This document shows positions 23,314-35,577 of a stretch of DNA of 64,000 nt, piece by piece. The DNA comes from Vitrella brassicaformis (lineage: Eukaryota; Sar; Vitrellaceae). Location: contig CDMY01000531.1 of assembly GCA_001179505.1 (NCBI GenBank), positions 1 through 64,000 of the forward strand. Reading direction: 5' to 3'. Numbering within the stretch: position 1 is the stretch's first letter; each line of letters starts with the position of its first letter. The notes under the pieces are model-generated. The model ran no database searches. It saw only the letters and a program-made list of their open reading frames with translations, and had not been told where the DNA came from. A program made the position numbers and the translations under genes.

Positions 23314-24279
23314 ATGGAAGGTGAGAACTGTTTCATTTGCTGGGACGCCGAGAAGGGAGAAAAACTCGAGAAGCCGTGCAAGTGCCGTGCCGCTCATCGC
23401 AGCTGCCTCGACGAGTGGCGCACACTGAGTGAGAATCACCGGGAGGGGAAGGCACGCCGAAGATCACTCTCTGTCCGATGCAGGCCAGCATCCCACCCAT
23501 TGCGAGATCTGCAAGAGGTGAGTGGCGTCACAGCACGGAACTGCCTGATATTTTGTCTTGTTGTGTGCCAGCAAGTACCCCACAGCCGCCCCCCTCTCGG
23601 CGACCCTTCCGACGTTGTCCGAGCTGCGGTGGTTCATCGTCGTCCGCCTCGCCGCACCCCTCCTCGTCCTCATTCCCTTTTTGTTTATCCCCCTGCCTCA
23701 CGATGTGGTGACGGAACTCAGCTGCATCGACCCCGTCAAGGTGTGCAACGACCCCGCCGTGCACTCGGCGTGGGCAAAGATCTGCCTGCGCCTCGACTAC
23801 GACGCGTATCGTGCCATACACGCCAACCGCAACATCGAGGGCATCGACGACAACCGCTTGTTCACCCTGAAGGAGAAGATAATCCTTTGGAGTCGCATCA
23901 CTCCCAAGTGGCTGCGTCAGCTGATTGAGTTTGCAGTGCTGCAGCGGGCCCTGCCAGTATGTCAACACACCGCCCACCCTGTTCTCCTGCATCCATGGTT
24001 GTTTGGGGCTTTGCTGTTCAGGAGTTTCTCATCCTGTTTGCAACGCCGTGGCTCTTGAAGGCACTCGCCGAGGTCGCCCCCCAGCTGCCCAACCCCATCT
24101 GGCACATCATGACCTTTCGCAAGCGGCTCCACGGCGAGCAGCACAGGCATAGCTTCCTTGCCCTCTGTTTTCCTATGGCAGTCAATATGACAGTTCATAT
24201 TGTGCAGTTCATGTTATGGGGCACGGTGGGTCATCTCTATACAACACCAACGCAATATTTGATGCGGGGCTGGGGCTGA
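23314..24279 (+). CDS. RING-CH (MARCH-type) membrane E3 ligase, copy 2
   Basis: Four exons, 23314-23428, 23484-23517, 23572-23956 and 24022-24279, give 263 aa. The finger reads CFIC, PCKC, HRSCLDEW and CEICK, then TM segments and the loop ELSCIDPVKVCND. Exons 1 and 2 have exactly the lengths of copy 1 (115 and 34 nt), so this is a tandem duplication. The two proteins are close through LAEVAPQLPNPIWHIMT and then diverge: the last about 45 residues (MAVNMTVHIVQFMLWGT...) are unlike copy 1. An upstream in-frame ATG at 23302 would add four residues; 23314 matches copy 1. Confidence 0.84.
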
Positions 24280-24868
24280 TTGGTGGGGATTGGGTGCCAC
24301 GGCTGGGCAGGGAGGGCAGCTCAACGCTATAATCCGCTTGGTTTCACTATGCGCTTGCGCGAGGCACAATTGGCGAGGCGTGATGGATGGATGAGCTGAC
24401 GAGGCGGATACAATGAACAAGCGATAGACAGAGGGCGACCGATCGGTGCTCAATCGAGTGCGTTGATGAGAGTCAGATCAACACGATGCGTGTGTGTCCA
24501 TTGATTGATACAGCAGCATGTACCTACACATTTGTCATGTACGTACGTGTCATGGGTGATGGGTGTGCGTGTGTGCGTCTTGACACAGAAAAATGGCGTC
24601 ACCTCACGTCGGTATCACACCAAACTGAAGGAGGAAAGAGGAGGGAGGGCGAGCACACCATTGGCCAAAGCCAGCTGTATGAAGAAACGAGTCGCATACG
24701 GGCACACAAAAAGTCTCAGTGCCCTGCCCTGTATACTGGCCTGTCTTAAATACTTGAGCGAAGTTGTAATCGACACACACACACAGATACCCCACCCACG
24801 CACTACACTACCCTCCCCACCCTGTCACGTCCACCCACCCTTCATCAGCCACGGAGTGAGTCGGCCAG
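24280..24868. other. convergent intergenic region
   Basis: About 0.6 kb between the end of RING-CH copy 2 and the end of the hydrolase gene. A (CA)n run lies near 24773-24785. Nothing gene-like is seen. Confidence 0.5.
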
Positions 24869-26179
24869 TCACCCCAGCTGCAGTCTGCCAGCGTCCTGTG
24901 TGGGGCTGTCAGGCCAATCGCTGAACAGCTCCCACCATCTCCTCTCCGCCGCACCACTGCCCTTGCCGCCCTCTCTGCCAGTGGTCGTCATCTGCTGCAG
25001 CTCGTCCTGCGCCGCCGCCAGCCATGTGTCCACCACATTCTCTGAACCGTACCACGAGTCGGGAACGTTAATGCTGTGGTACACACCCGACATTGTCACG
25101 CAACGAGAGCCGTCCAGATAGGCCGACCGCAGCGGCACCACCCCATCGCCGCGAACGCCGTCCCCACTGCCGCACACCACCTCATATGACTGGAAAGCGA
25201 ACCGCTCCAGTGTGCCCCTATCGGCCTGGACGTCGCCCGTCACCGCATCCCCGACCACAGAGACGTAGAAGATCCCTTTCTCCTTGTGAAAGGTCCCAGG
25301 GTACTCGCGGCAAACATAGGTCAGCACACCCCTCGTCATGTCCAGTGCGGGCGGAGGAGGCGGGTAGTGCGGCGAGCCCAATGAGATGACGCCTTGGACG
25401 ATGTCTTGGGTGTACTCGACTGTCGACTCGCCAGTCTCCTCATCCGTCTCGTTGCGCCATGTGCCGTCCCCCATGACCGCCCGAGCGAGCCACCCACCGG
25501 CACTATGGCCCACGAGCACCACCTTCGGCGGAAGAGCTCCCCCCGGCCAATCCCTCCGCCGAACTCGGTCGACAGTGGTGCGGACGCGGTCAAGATACCA
25601 TCGAAAGCCTGGGCCGTCGGGTCTGCACTCACCCGTCCAAAACCGTCTCGTAAGAAAGTCCCTTGCGACCGAAAGCCACTCTCGCCTGGCGATGGGCACG
25701 ACATAGACATTGTAGCCCCGGCGCTCGAGAGCCGCCTTCAAAGAGGTATCCTCGCCCATCTTCATGGGATTGGTATAGTCCAAAGCGTCATTGCCAAAGC
25801 CTGCACACATCGCACATCACATGGACATACAGACAGGACGCGCTTGTCCATGTGTCTGCGCTGGTGCATAGGATGGTGTGCCTTTTGCACCTGGCAGTAT
25901 GACAATGGGATGCTGCTTGAGCGATGGTCCTGCTGCAGCCAGTGAAGGCTGAAACAGCTGCTTGAAACCAAGACGCGTTTGTTGCGCCTGTTGCCGCTTT
26001 GAGAGCACAGAGAGGGGCGAGGGGGAGGAAGGGTGGAAAGCAACAGACCCTGCAGACAGACAGACAGACAGATCAGACACACACATGCCGCCACAGACCA
26101 CGCCTGCGTTTTGTCCTGTCAACGTCTGTGCGTACTTGTTAATGAGTGGAGCGCTGCGGCGCTGCATAGATCTCCCCAT
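24869..26179 (-). CDS. alpha/beta hydrolase, PGAP1/lipase-like
   Basis: Two exons, 26179-25891 and 25800-24869, meet in phase 1 (1221 nt, 406 aa). The join restores HPIVILPGFGNDALDY, the first strand and oxyanion region of the fold. The nucleophile elbow is GHSAGGWLARA (Ser near residue 205). A late His in SGVYHSINVPDSW and Asp in GDGVVPLRSAYL are the likely partners. This arrangement is that of esterase/lipase proteins related to GPI-inositol deacylase-like hydrolases of plants, algae and cyanobacteria; the substrate is unknown. The N-terminal 60-100 residues are Arg/Ser-rich and may include a leader or an unrecognised intron, since the stretch encoding VCVSDLSVCLSAG looks repeat-derived. 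Confidence 0.78.
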
Positions 26180-26374
26180 GCGATGAGCTCCACCAGCGGC
26201 AGCAGCAGCAGTAGACTTCTCGCGCGGCTTCTCGCTCGCTGTGGTCGCGAACTTGACTCAGGCATAGGTTCGAATGGAGGATCCGAATCCTGACGCATTG
26301 ATGATCGTCGCCCTTCTCAGGCTTTCTGATGAGGCTGTACTTCTGAGGCTTTTAAACTTCACGCTGCTTTCGGC

Positions 26375-26385
26375 TTAGCTCGCAG
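26375..26385 (+). promoter_or_regulatory. TTAGCTCGC motif in a divergent promoter region
   Basis: TTAGCTCGCAG, 83 nt upstream of ATG 26467 on the same strand and about 195 nt from the divergent hydrolase start. Confidence 0.45.
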
Positions 26386-26466
26386 ACGCGCTGCTGGCGC
26401 CTGGTGTTGTTTCGTGGCATGACGGGCCCGTCCTTGTGGCCCTGGTGGCGCTGATTGATTCTTGCA

Positions 26467-28384
26467 ATGACATCCACGGACTTGAGCAGTGCAGCCACGG
26501 GCCTTCCGCAGGTACCTCCGCAGCACGCCGTCTTCCACTGTCCCTTCCCGCCCATCGCTCCACCGAGAGCCTATGACCATCCCTATGCCCCGCATGCGTT
26601 CCATCTGCAGCCTGATCCACCGCCCCATGGCGGCTGCATCGCCGGCCACATGATGAAGCCCGTGACGGTCCAGCGCGGCGCATACCCATACGGCCCTTGT
26701 GTGCAGCGGGGCGGCATTGTCAGCGGGCGGCAGCCATCGGACGACGGCACACCGCCGGAGAGCAATCAGGATGGACAACCGATGTTGGAGCTCGGTGCAG
26801 CGCAGCTGGCATACAAGAGGACCATCAGCGTGCCGACCGATGGCGGCGGTGATGATGATGGGATGCTGCCGCCGGCACCTCGTGGCATGGGTGGCCTTGC
26901 TGCAAGCGCCTCTGCCCCTGCTGGCGGAGCTGTGGTGCCGTGGATGGGGTATGCAGTGCTGCACAGCAGGGGACGCGGGGCGTGGCGGGGCATCACGACG
27001 CTCAAGGTGGTACCTGAGAGTGAGGCGGTGGTCAGGGGGAAGTACGTGATGCTCAAGGAGGGTGTCCATCACCACGAGGGAGACAAGGTATGGCGTCAGG
27101 CTCTTGGGAGCGCGTGGACCAATGGCGTCATCTGTCTGTCTGTCTGTCTGTCTGTGTCTCGGGCAGGATTTTCGTTTGGCCTTTTGGCGCGGAGAGGAGC
27201 TCAGGATGAAGCTCTACAGTGTCAAGGTGGGCAAGACAGGCAGAGGAACTAGACCTCACTGTGTGTGTGTCCCCATACTTTTTGTCTATGTATCCCATTG
27301 ATCAGACCCTCGGCTTCTCCACCGCTCAGGAGTCCTCCTACCGCTTCTTTGACAACCTTCCCCACTCCCGCCGCTTCCTCGAGCCGCTCAAGGGTGTCAG
27401 CCTCCCTGAGTGGGCCAGGAATCTGGGAATCAGGCGGGCCATACCGGGTGGTTACATCGATGGGATGGCAGGGGAGGATGGCCAGGTAAGATGAGTACAG
27501 ATGGGGTCTGGCGTGGGCATCTTCTGGCCATATGTGTCAGGATGGCATGTATGACGAGAGTGCCCCTCACGAGCAGAGGCAGCCTGTTGATGATGATACG
27601 AGGAAGCGGGAGGATACAAACGAGGTAAAGAGAGACACGAACGCACGACTTCACAGACAGGTACATACCCCTTCACGGACCACAGGTGTCTGACGAGCTG
27701 CCGCTGCCCCAGCGCCACAGCCACAGGAGACGACCACCCGTACCGCCCCGTGGCAAACGACTCAACAAAAGACCCGCATCCCGGTCCCCGCACAGAGGCT
27801 TCGGCGGCAGATTCGTGGCGCGCAAGACCACCGATGACACGCTGCCCTCCCCTGTCTCACCACCCAATGGCCCGGTGCCTCCCCTGCTGTTTGCACTGGG
27901 TTTCCCCCAGCCCAAGAGGCCCATCCTGGTGGATCTGGCAGAGGTCGGTGGCGATGGCAGTGACGATCAGTATCAGCCAGCTGTGGTGGGTGAGGTGCTG
28001 TCTCTGGCGTGGGCCAAGGCGCAGTGCTTCGACGCCCTCTTCAAGGCTGCCGGCTCGGAGCCATCGTGGCAGAGGGTGAACGCCAGCGACGTGGAGACGG
28101 CTGTCGAGCACATTGCCAGCAGGCGACAGGCCAGCGAGCTGCGTGACGTCATGGCAGCCCTCGAGGTGGATTGCCTGCCACTCCCCGAGGAGTTCGCGCA
28201 GCTGGAGAGGATGCTGGGCAGGAGGGAGGGCGTCATCAGAGGTGGCGGCATTGTCCAGGGCCTGGAGGACGTCCCCAGGCCTGTGTGTGAGGGGCAGGGA
28301 GACATGCTGGATGGCGAGAGGAGGATGACTCAGCTGAAGACGGTCCTGGAGGGGGTGAGGAGGGGCAGCGATGAGATGGATTAG
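26467..28384 (+). CDS. unknown protein with a beta-rich central domain
   Basis: Five exons, 26467-27087, 27167-27226, 27306-27485, 27541-27624 and 27686-28384, give 1644 nt, 547 aa, all in phase 0. Residues 1-160 are Pro/Gly/His-rich. A compact region follows (about 160-290): PWMGYAVLHSRGRGAWRG, RGKYVMLKEGVHHHEGDK, DFRLAFWRGEELRMKLYS, ESSYRFFDNLPHSRRFL. It looks like a folded beta domain, split by three small introns. Next are a basic Arg/Pro linker and a helical C-terminal domain (LSLAWAKAQCFDALFKAAG, DVETAVEHIASRRQASELR). I do not recognise the family. An in-frame ATG at 26455 is possible. Confidence 0.72.
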
Positions 28385-28692
28385 GGGGTGGAGGGAGGGG
28401 GGCATGTATTCATTTCACGTAGCCATCATTAAGATGGCAGTAGGAGACACACACGTGTCCATATGAGTGAACGGGATGAATGCGGCACATCTGGGGGGAA
28501 CGAACGAACGAACGAACGAACGAACGACCCTTGCCACCCACTGTCACCCGGCGCATCCATCCATCCATCCATCCATCCATCATCCTCTATCGTACACCGA
28601 CCACACAGACTACCATCCTTCCCTTGAGATCGAGACCTATCAGCCCATCCATCCACCACCCCCCCACCAGCCACTCCACTCCACTCCTCCCC
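28385..28692. repeat. intergenic microsatellites (CGAA)n and (ATCC)n
   Basis: Between convergent genes: a CGAA repeat of about seven units near 28499-28527 and an ATCC repeat near 28555-28580. No gene. Confidence 0.8.
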
Positions 28693-31600
28693 TCACAAAA
28701 CATCAATGATGTCAAGGGTAGAGATGACAATGTAGATCAGCCACAGCGATACGGCAAACAGTGCTGTGACATACCGGGGCCTCGGCGGGCCGCCCAGCTC
28801 TCCCTTGAAGAACACCCTCCTCACCACCAGCATAGCAATGCACACCACAGCACAGCAGGTGAAGACCAGCACGCTGAACCCCAGGCCCTTCTGCGGCACG
28901 GCGAAGCCCCCCTCGGGGTAGGCGTCGATGATGTCCTTTTGGTAGTCTTTGGAGTATTTTCTCTTCCAGGTGTCGGTGGGGCCGAGGATGCTCCAGTAGA
29001 CGGCGCCGATGGTCCAGGGGAGGCCCAGGCCGAGGAACACATTGACCGAGTTGGAGCCCGTGACGTTGCCGATGGAGGCGTCAGCGTAGGGGTCCTGCCA
29101 TGCAGTGCAGGTCACAGGGAGAGAGAGGCGGTGAGGTGAGGTGAGGTGAGGTGAGACATGCACACACACTTGTCGGGACCTACCTACCTGCTGTGCTGCG
29201 ATTTTGGATGCAAAGGTGTCTGGCAGGCTGGTGCCCAATGCGACCAAAGTGATGGCGGTCAACGAGTCGGGAACTGATGTACAATGACGCACACACACGT
29301 AGACACATACAAACACAGACGCAGCATCAAGATGGGTGGCCCGCTTATGCTCACTTCCCAAGACGCATCCCAGCAGCGACGCCAGGTCTCCGATGAGCGC
29401 CGTGCAGAGCCCGATGAGAGCGAGTGCGAGGAAGAAACACGCCCAGCCGTTCCAGATGGATGTGGGCGGGCAGATGATGGCGAAGACGATCTTCCACGGC
29501 AGGGCGACTATGTGCATGATCCATGACATCACCCCGGCCTCTGCCTGCTCCTCCTTGCTGCGCACGTGCAGTGCATCCATCGAGAGACGGGGAGCGCAGG
29601 GGAGGGCAGGGGAAAGAGGGATCGGATCGATGGCTGTGTGGTGTGGCTAGAAAAGGTTGGCTTGGCTGACCTGCCGTTGACCCATATAGCGGCTTTGATC
29701 TGCTCGTACCAGTCGGATGTGCCGAGCTGCACCTTGTGCTTGTTGACGTACAGCATCCCCGCCAAGGCATCCACCGCTCCCCTGAACACCCACATAGAGA
29801 GAGACACGGACCGACAGACGCAGATGGACGGACAATAGGGGCATCCATCTTGCTTTGTGTTGGTTGCATCGTATCACTTGGAAGCGGGGTCAGCGTCGAT
29901 ATAGACGACGGCCACAGCGCGGTCCTCACCGCCGTCGCTCTTTTTGTTGAACTTGACGCCAGCAGGGGAGGGGTTGCTCAATATCACCTGACAGACACAG
30001 ACACAGAGAGAGAGATGTCAGATGTCATCAGGTAGGCATGTGGCCAGGCCCACCCTGAATCGTTCGTTCTTCTCGTAGTCTTCGTCATTGACGACGTCTA
30101 TGCGGATCTTCTTGGTGTGCTCCTCGTGCTCAAACACTATCGTACCCGACTGACCGATGTAGTCCTGCGGAGACACCGCTGAGTCATCTTTGGTCATGTA
30201 GCTGCATTGCCAACACATGGATGGATGGATGGATGGAGAGAGGGGTGTCTCATGACTCACTCGACGGTGATTCTGCCAGCTGTGCCGTTTCGCCGCACTA
30301 CGGTGAGCTCGACGGCCCCCTGGGACTCCACCACACGATAGGTGTCCTGCACACACACCAGCACAGGAGGTGTGTGGAGGGAGGGGTGTGTGTGGGATGT
30401 CTTTCTGTCTGTCTGCTTAACGCTTTCAAAGTCGAGCACCCCCGGGCTGTCGTCATTGAGGATAGTTACGGTGCACTTGGACAACTTGCCCAGACGACAC
30501 TGCAGAAAGGACACAGAGGATCAGGCAGTCGTGAGGCAGGCTGCCCGCACAGATGAGCCCATGGATTATGTGCGCACAACAAAGTCGTCGTGGTCCGTCT
30601 GGGGGTCCTTCAGGTGCACTGTGAACCGCTTGTCGGGCTCCCAATCCTGCCCATAGGACACAAGACACACACGCCATTCATTATCGGCGATGGACCGATC
30701 TTCTCAGCGTCTCACATTGTTGTCGATGATGGGGACTTGGATGATCTTGTCGGTCTCGCGTGGCTCGAAGGTCAACACGCCCTGCCATCCGTCCGCCCAC
30801 ATCACACATGTGTAGACGCTGCGCCGGGCTGTGCGTTGCGTTGCCATATGTGCTGCTGACCTCCGCGGCCACATAGTCTTTTGGTGCCTTGGCATTCCCA
30901 TCCTTGGTGTAGTAGGCCACTGTCGCTTTCCCATCGAGCTGACCAGCACGCCGCACCTCGACCTGCACACACGAAACGGCCCAATACGATCATCCCATCC
31001 GCCACTGTCCCCTCTGTCTCTGTGTGTGGACCATTGCCGACTGACTGACCGCCGCAAATCCATCGCATTCGAGAAAGGCCGCGTGTGGCGTCCCGAACTC
31101 CATCGAAATGAAGCTGTCCAGATCGACCCGCGAACCAAACAAAGACCCCCACTTCCAGGACCGGTCGGTGCGAAAAGGAGTGTGGGGGGCGTGGGGGCTC
31201 GTGACGCTGCCACGCACACTCACCGCCATCTCCGCACCCGAGCCCCCTGTGTCAGCTGCGGCCGCTGCTGCAGCACCGGTCTCGATGTCGAGGGTGGGGG
31301 GCTCCTTGCGGGGTCTGCGTGGGGTCGTCTGGGGGGAGCCGGAGGGGGGAGCCTCCTCTGGTATCGCGCTCGGCTCTTCCAAGGTGGTTAGGGCTCTGCC
31401 GCCAGTGATGTCACGAACGGCCTTGCATCTAACAGGTCAATGGAGACAACATACACACGTGTGGAGGGGTGTGTGTGCGTGTGCCTGTGTGTGTGTGTGT
31501 GCCTGTAGTATGCTCTGGATCTCTTGGTGGGCGACTGCTCGAAGCCCTTCTCCTTCGAGATCAGCTTTGCGATGGTCTCGGCCGGCAGCTCCTTGCCGTA

Positions 31601-32815
31601 CTCACTTCTCAGGCTGACCACAGGCACCAGGACACACACGTGACTGATAGAGGGGTCGACAGATGACCATCCAGACGCACTCACGTGTGTCTCATTTTGG
31701 CGATTTCTTCCTTAGTGACGCCCTGGAAATCGCACTCCAGCTCCTCGATGCGATTTATGGGGGTGCGATGGACCCCGCCGAAGACGCGAGTGAAGAACCC
31801 CTGGTCAGCAGCATACGCCATCAGCACCAGCAAAGGGAAAAACAAAAAAGTCAGCACACCTGCACAAGGAAAGAGACATCGGCCACTCCACTGAGAGAGA
31901 AGAACTCGTTGTGGAAGGATGAGGCAGAGGCACCTACCTTCCCAGACGTCGACAATGTTTGGTGTGGAGACGGCGAGGATGATGTACAGCCATATGTAGG
32001 CGAAGATGGAGGCAAACGTGGTCACACCGAACACCGAGACGTCCTTGATAGCACGAATCTGACACAACCACCGGGAGAAAGAGAGAGAGAGAGAGAGAGA
32101 GTGGCCCCCTCCATGCCATGCCACCACCTTCCACCTCTTCCCCATGTTTCTCACTCACCTGTCCGCTGGGTACAGCCACGATGCACACGCCCACAATGAC
32201 GAACAGATTGTACGCCGCCGACCCCACAATGGTCGACGGGCCCAGCTCCCCAGAGCAGAAGTCATTCCCCAGCAGCTCTATCACCGACAGCAGGATCTCG
32301 GGGGCCGACGAGCCAAGCGCCATCAGAGTCAGATTCTGCGCACACATGACCGGCAGCAAAAAGAGATGGATGAATGGATGGATGTGTCCGACAGAGGGAG
32401 ACACACACAGACGCGCGCGTCTTGTGTGACTGACTGACTGACTGAGAGTCACTGACCGCGACGGTGTCGTTCCAGACTTTGACGTGGAACCGTCTCTTCT
32501 CGCCGTGGCCCACATCCACAAACACCTCCTTCTCCACACTCGTCACGCTCTCTATCGCCGACATGAACACCTGCAGGCAAACAACACAGACAGCCGTCTC
32601 CAGGCGATCTGCCCACCCCGCCCTTCCATCTCCCTCACATCGGCGATGATGGCCACCCCGAGGAAGCCCCACAGCAGGCCCATCAGATACAGAATCGCCC
32701 GAAGAGGTGGCGGCCACTCCTGCTCGCCCACGCCAGCAAACAGCGGCAGAAACAGCCCCGGGCCGCGCGGCAGGTTGCCCGCGCCCACCTCGCAGATGGC
32801 CTCTGAGTCAGGCAT
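28693..32815 (-). CDS. Na+/Ca2+ exchanger (NCX type) with Calx-beta domains
   Basis: A multi-exon gene read from ATG 32815 to TGA/TAA ending at 28693. Both ion-binding alpha repeats are present: [17 protein letters not shown] with [16 protein letters not shown] near the N-terminus, and [17 protein letters not shown] with [18 protein letters not shown] near the C-terminus. Hydrophobic helices surround each. The large cytosolic loop has two Calx-beta units, recognised by [15 protein letters not shown] ... [20 protein letters not shown] and by [19 protein letters not shown] ... [22 protein letters not shown] proteins extrude Ca2+ in exchange for Na+ at the plasma membrane, with Calx-beta domains sensing Ca2+. 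Many of the roughly 20 introns contain (CA)n on the plus strand. Exon borders in the loop (31.0-31.7 kb) are the least certain part. It is head-to-head with the F-box gene. Confidence 0.87.
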
Positions 32816-32885
32816 GGCGCGGCACGATGTGGAACGGCTTTCTTCAAGGTAGCAAGGGGGGAGGGGAGCGATTCCCTGGGCGATC

Positions 32886-32902
32886 ATAGCTCGCCGAGCT
32901 AA
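32886..32902. promoter_or_regulatory. palindromic double promoter-like motif between NCX and F-box genes
   Basis: ATAGCTCGC on the plus strand (32886-32894) overlaps TTAGCTCGGC on the minus strand (32893-32902), forming an inverted pair AGCTCGCCGAGCT. Each half lies 77-80 nt before the start codon of the gene it points to, in a gap of only 159 nt. Confidence 0.45.
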
Positions 32903-32974
32903 GAAACCTTTGAAGGGCGTGGCTTTTGGAGGCATTGGCGGTTGTGTTGTCGGTATTGAGCGTGGTTGAGGAGG

Positions 32975-35577
32975 ATGAGAGAGGCCAAGAAGCTGGCATT
33001 GAGTCGGCTGAGCAGCGGTGCCAGCAGTAACAAGAGGCGCCGGCAGTCCCGCTCCTCCGATGCATGTGGGCGGCGCCCGCCTGTCAACCTCATCCAGCTG
33101 GGCGACTGCGAGGTCTGCCGGATACTGCAAGTAAGGAGAAACAAACGCATGAACGCCACCACAGCCCGAGAGCGGCGATGGGGTGGCACGTGCGGGTGAT
33201 GTGACGTTTCTCGTGTGATGTGGTCAGTGGCTGACCCCTCGCGAGATGAGCCGTGTCTCGCTCGTCTGCAAGACCACAAGTCACGCGGTCTCGCTGCCGC
33301 TGGCATGGGCGGCCCTCGAGGCATTGACGGTTCGACGGTGCCTGCGACTGCCCACGCGCACACTGCGCAACGTGGTGGCCCGCTTCAGCACCGTGGCGCG
33401 GCTGGAGCTCGACCTGCCCAGCAACGTGCCCTCCAGCAACCAGGCAGTCGGCATAAGGGCGTTCAGGCTCTTCGCAGGTCAGTCACCACACACTGTCAGG
33501 GGAGTGGCTGGGCTTGGGCTCATGTGTCTGTCGGGTGTTGTCTGTCTCTTGTGTGTGTCCATTCCCCAGAGTCGTTTCGCAACTTGGAGGTGTTGTCGTG
33601 TCACTACCGTCCGTCGTCGGGGTTTGACATGGGCGTGATGGACCAGCTGCTGCTCCGCAACGCCAACAGTTTGAAGGTCGTCAAGCTCATGGCGCCCGGC
33701 GGCGGCTGGCGCGTCAAGAGCGGCGAGGTGCCGTCGGTGCTCAACCTGCCCGCACGCATGCCCAACCTCGAGAAACTCACTCTCAGCGCCCTGTTCAAGG
33801 TGAGTGAGGTGCGGCAGCCAGGCACTCACCCGCACCACAGCCACACCGTCTCTCTCTGTTTGCGTGTTTGGTCTGTCTGATCTATCTCAGATGCCGTCTG
33901 CCGGGTCGTTCGAGGCCCCCCGTTGCCGCGTGATTCGTTTGCTGGACATGGGGCCGTTCAAGCCGCCCTTCCAGCGGACGGTGACGAGCGCCGTTGTGGT
34001 GGGCGAGGTGCGAAACCTCCTGAAGCAAACGGCGCCGTCGCTGCGACGGCTGCAGCTCGACGGAGACGGCAGGCCGGCGCTATTCTCATTCACGACCACG
34101 GACCGCGCGCCATTCTACCCTGTGTAAGCCACACACATGCCCACCCACACACACTCACACAGGGGAGGGGGATGCATCGTTCGTGATGGTGCGATGGTCC
34201 TCTCTCGTCAGGTTGAATAAGATGAATTTGGGTTGGACGACGACGGAGGAGCTGCTGGCCATCGACGATGGGCACCCGAAGCACTTCCCGCAGCTGACCA
34301 AGCTGTCCTTCCACGGCCCCCCCGGCCGCGGCCTCACCGACCTGCACCTGCGGCTCTACGCCAAGCTCAACGAGGTGACGCCGCACGGCGTGTACTTCAA
34401 GTACGGGTCGGTCGAGATAGACTTCCCCGCGCTCGTCAACTTCCGCCTGCAGTTGGCCAAGCACGGCCTCTTCCTCCTGCACACTGACGAGACGGACAAC
34501 CTCCACTACCTCAGCGTTGAAAGTGAGTGGGTACACAGACAGCTGGAGGGCAGGGCACCACTGTCAGAGAGGGAGAGATGGACAGACACGATCATCGTGT
34601 GGTTACATTGGGGCATGTGTGTGTGTGTTGGTGTGTTGGTGTGTCAGGTGCGTTGGACATCCCCTCAGACGAGGAGGAGGACGACCTGGGAGAGGGCCCA
34701 TTGTGCGACAAGACCAGCGAGTGGCAGAAGCGCTTCCAGTACCGATTCATCAAGGGACCACTCGCACCGCCCCAGCCACCACCCGACAGCAACAACGACA
34801 CCGACAACACCCCACCCGACACCCAGCCGTTGTCCTCCGGAGGGGGTCAAGGTCAAGGTGAGCCGTCATCGGCCGACGGCAGGGTAGGTGGTGGGCACCA
34901 TCCCCGGAGTAGTGGGGCAGCGAGTGCGGCTGCGTGTGAGGGTAGCAGCTCGAGTGCGCCCAATGGTGGGTGTGAGGAGGGGTGTGAGGAGGAGGACGAG
35001 GCGAGTTTGCGGGGCAACGGGTACCCGCGGGTGGGGGAGTCGATGAAGGGCTACGACATGTTTTGCTTGGAGATGTGGAACGCCCCCAAGCTGTGCCGCG
35101 ACCTCAGCGACACCACCACTCTACAGGTCAGCTGAGCCACCCGACCTGAGCGACCTGTGAGAAGAGAATGAGGCATGCGTGTGTCTGTCGTGTGTGGGAT
35201 ATGATGCGTTCATTCACCCGTTCAGACACTGTGGAGGCGTTTGAAGCCAGAGCAGAGGTGGGGGGGGAGAGGGAGCCACCACTCACACCGATATGTGCTG
35301 CATACCTCCGAGTGTATGTCTGTGTGTGTGTGTGTCAGGCGTGCGTGGGGCACCGAGATTGTGGAGGCATATAAAAGCGAGCGAAGCAAGGTAAGGTGCG
35401 CAGGCAGCGCAATGGCATCTCGGATTGTATTGGATTGCTCCCACACACGTTTTTCTGTGTACGGCACTGCAGCGTCCGCAATGGCACTTCGATCGCGTCA
35501 AGCCGTGGTGGGAGACGACCAATGGCGCCGGGGGTGCTGCCTCTGCTGCCGACCAGAGCAACTCGAGCTCATCCTGA
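32975..35577 (+). CDS. F-box and leucine-rich repeat protein
   Basis: Nine exons: 32975-33130, 33228-33477, 33570-33799, 33891-34123, 34212-34522, 34648-35126, 35226-35257, 35339-35390, 35473-35577. They sum to 1848 nt, 615 aa. An F-box-like motif spans the first intron (VNLIQLGDCEVCRILQ joined to WLTPREMSRVSLVCKTTSHA). Leucine-rich repeats follow: WAALEALTVRRC, VARLELDLPSN, FRNLEVLSCHY, MPNLEKLTLSALF, LRRLQLDGDG, FPQLTKLSFHG. F-box/LRR proteins are substrate receptors of SCF ubiquitin ligases. After the LRRs come an acidic Ser/Gly-rich region of about 120 residues and a Trp-rich basic end (LWRRLKPEQRRAWG, WHFDRVKPWWE). Two tiny exons (32 and 52 nt) near the 3' end are supported by phase only. 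Confidence 0.8.
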
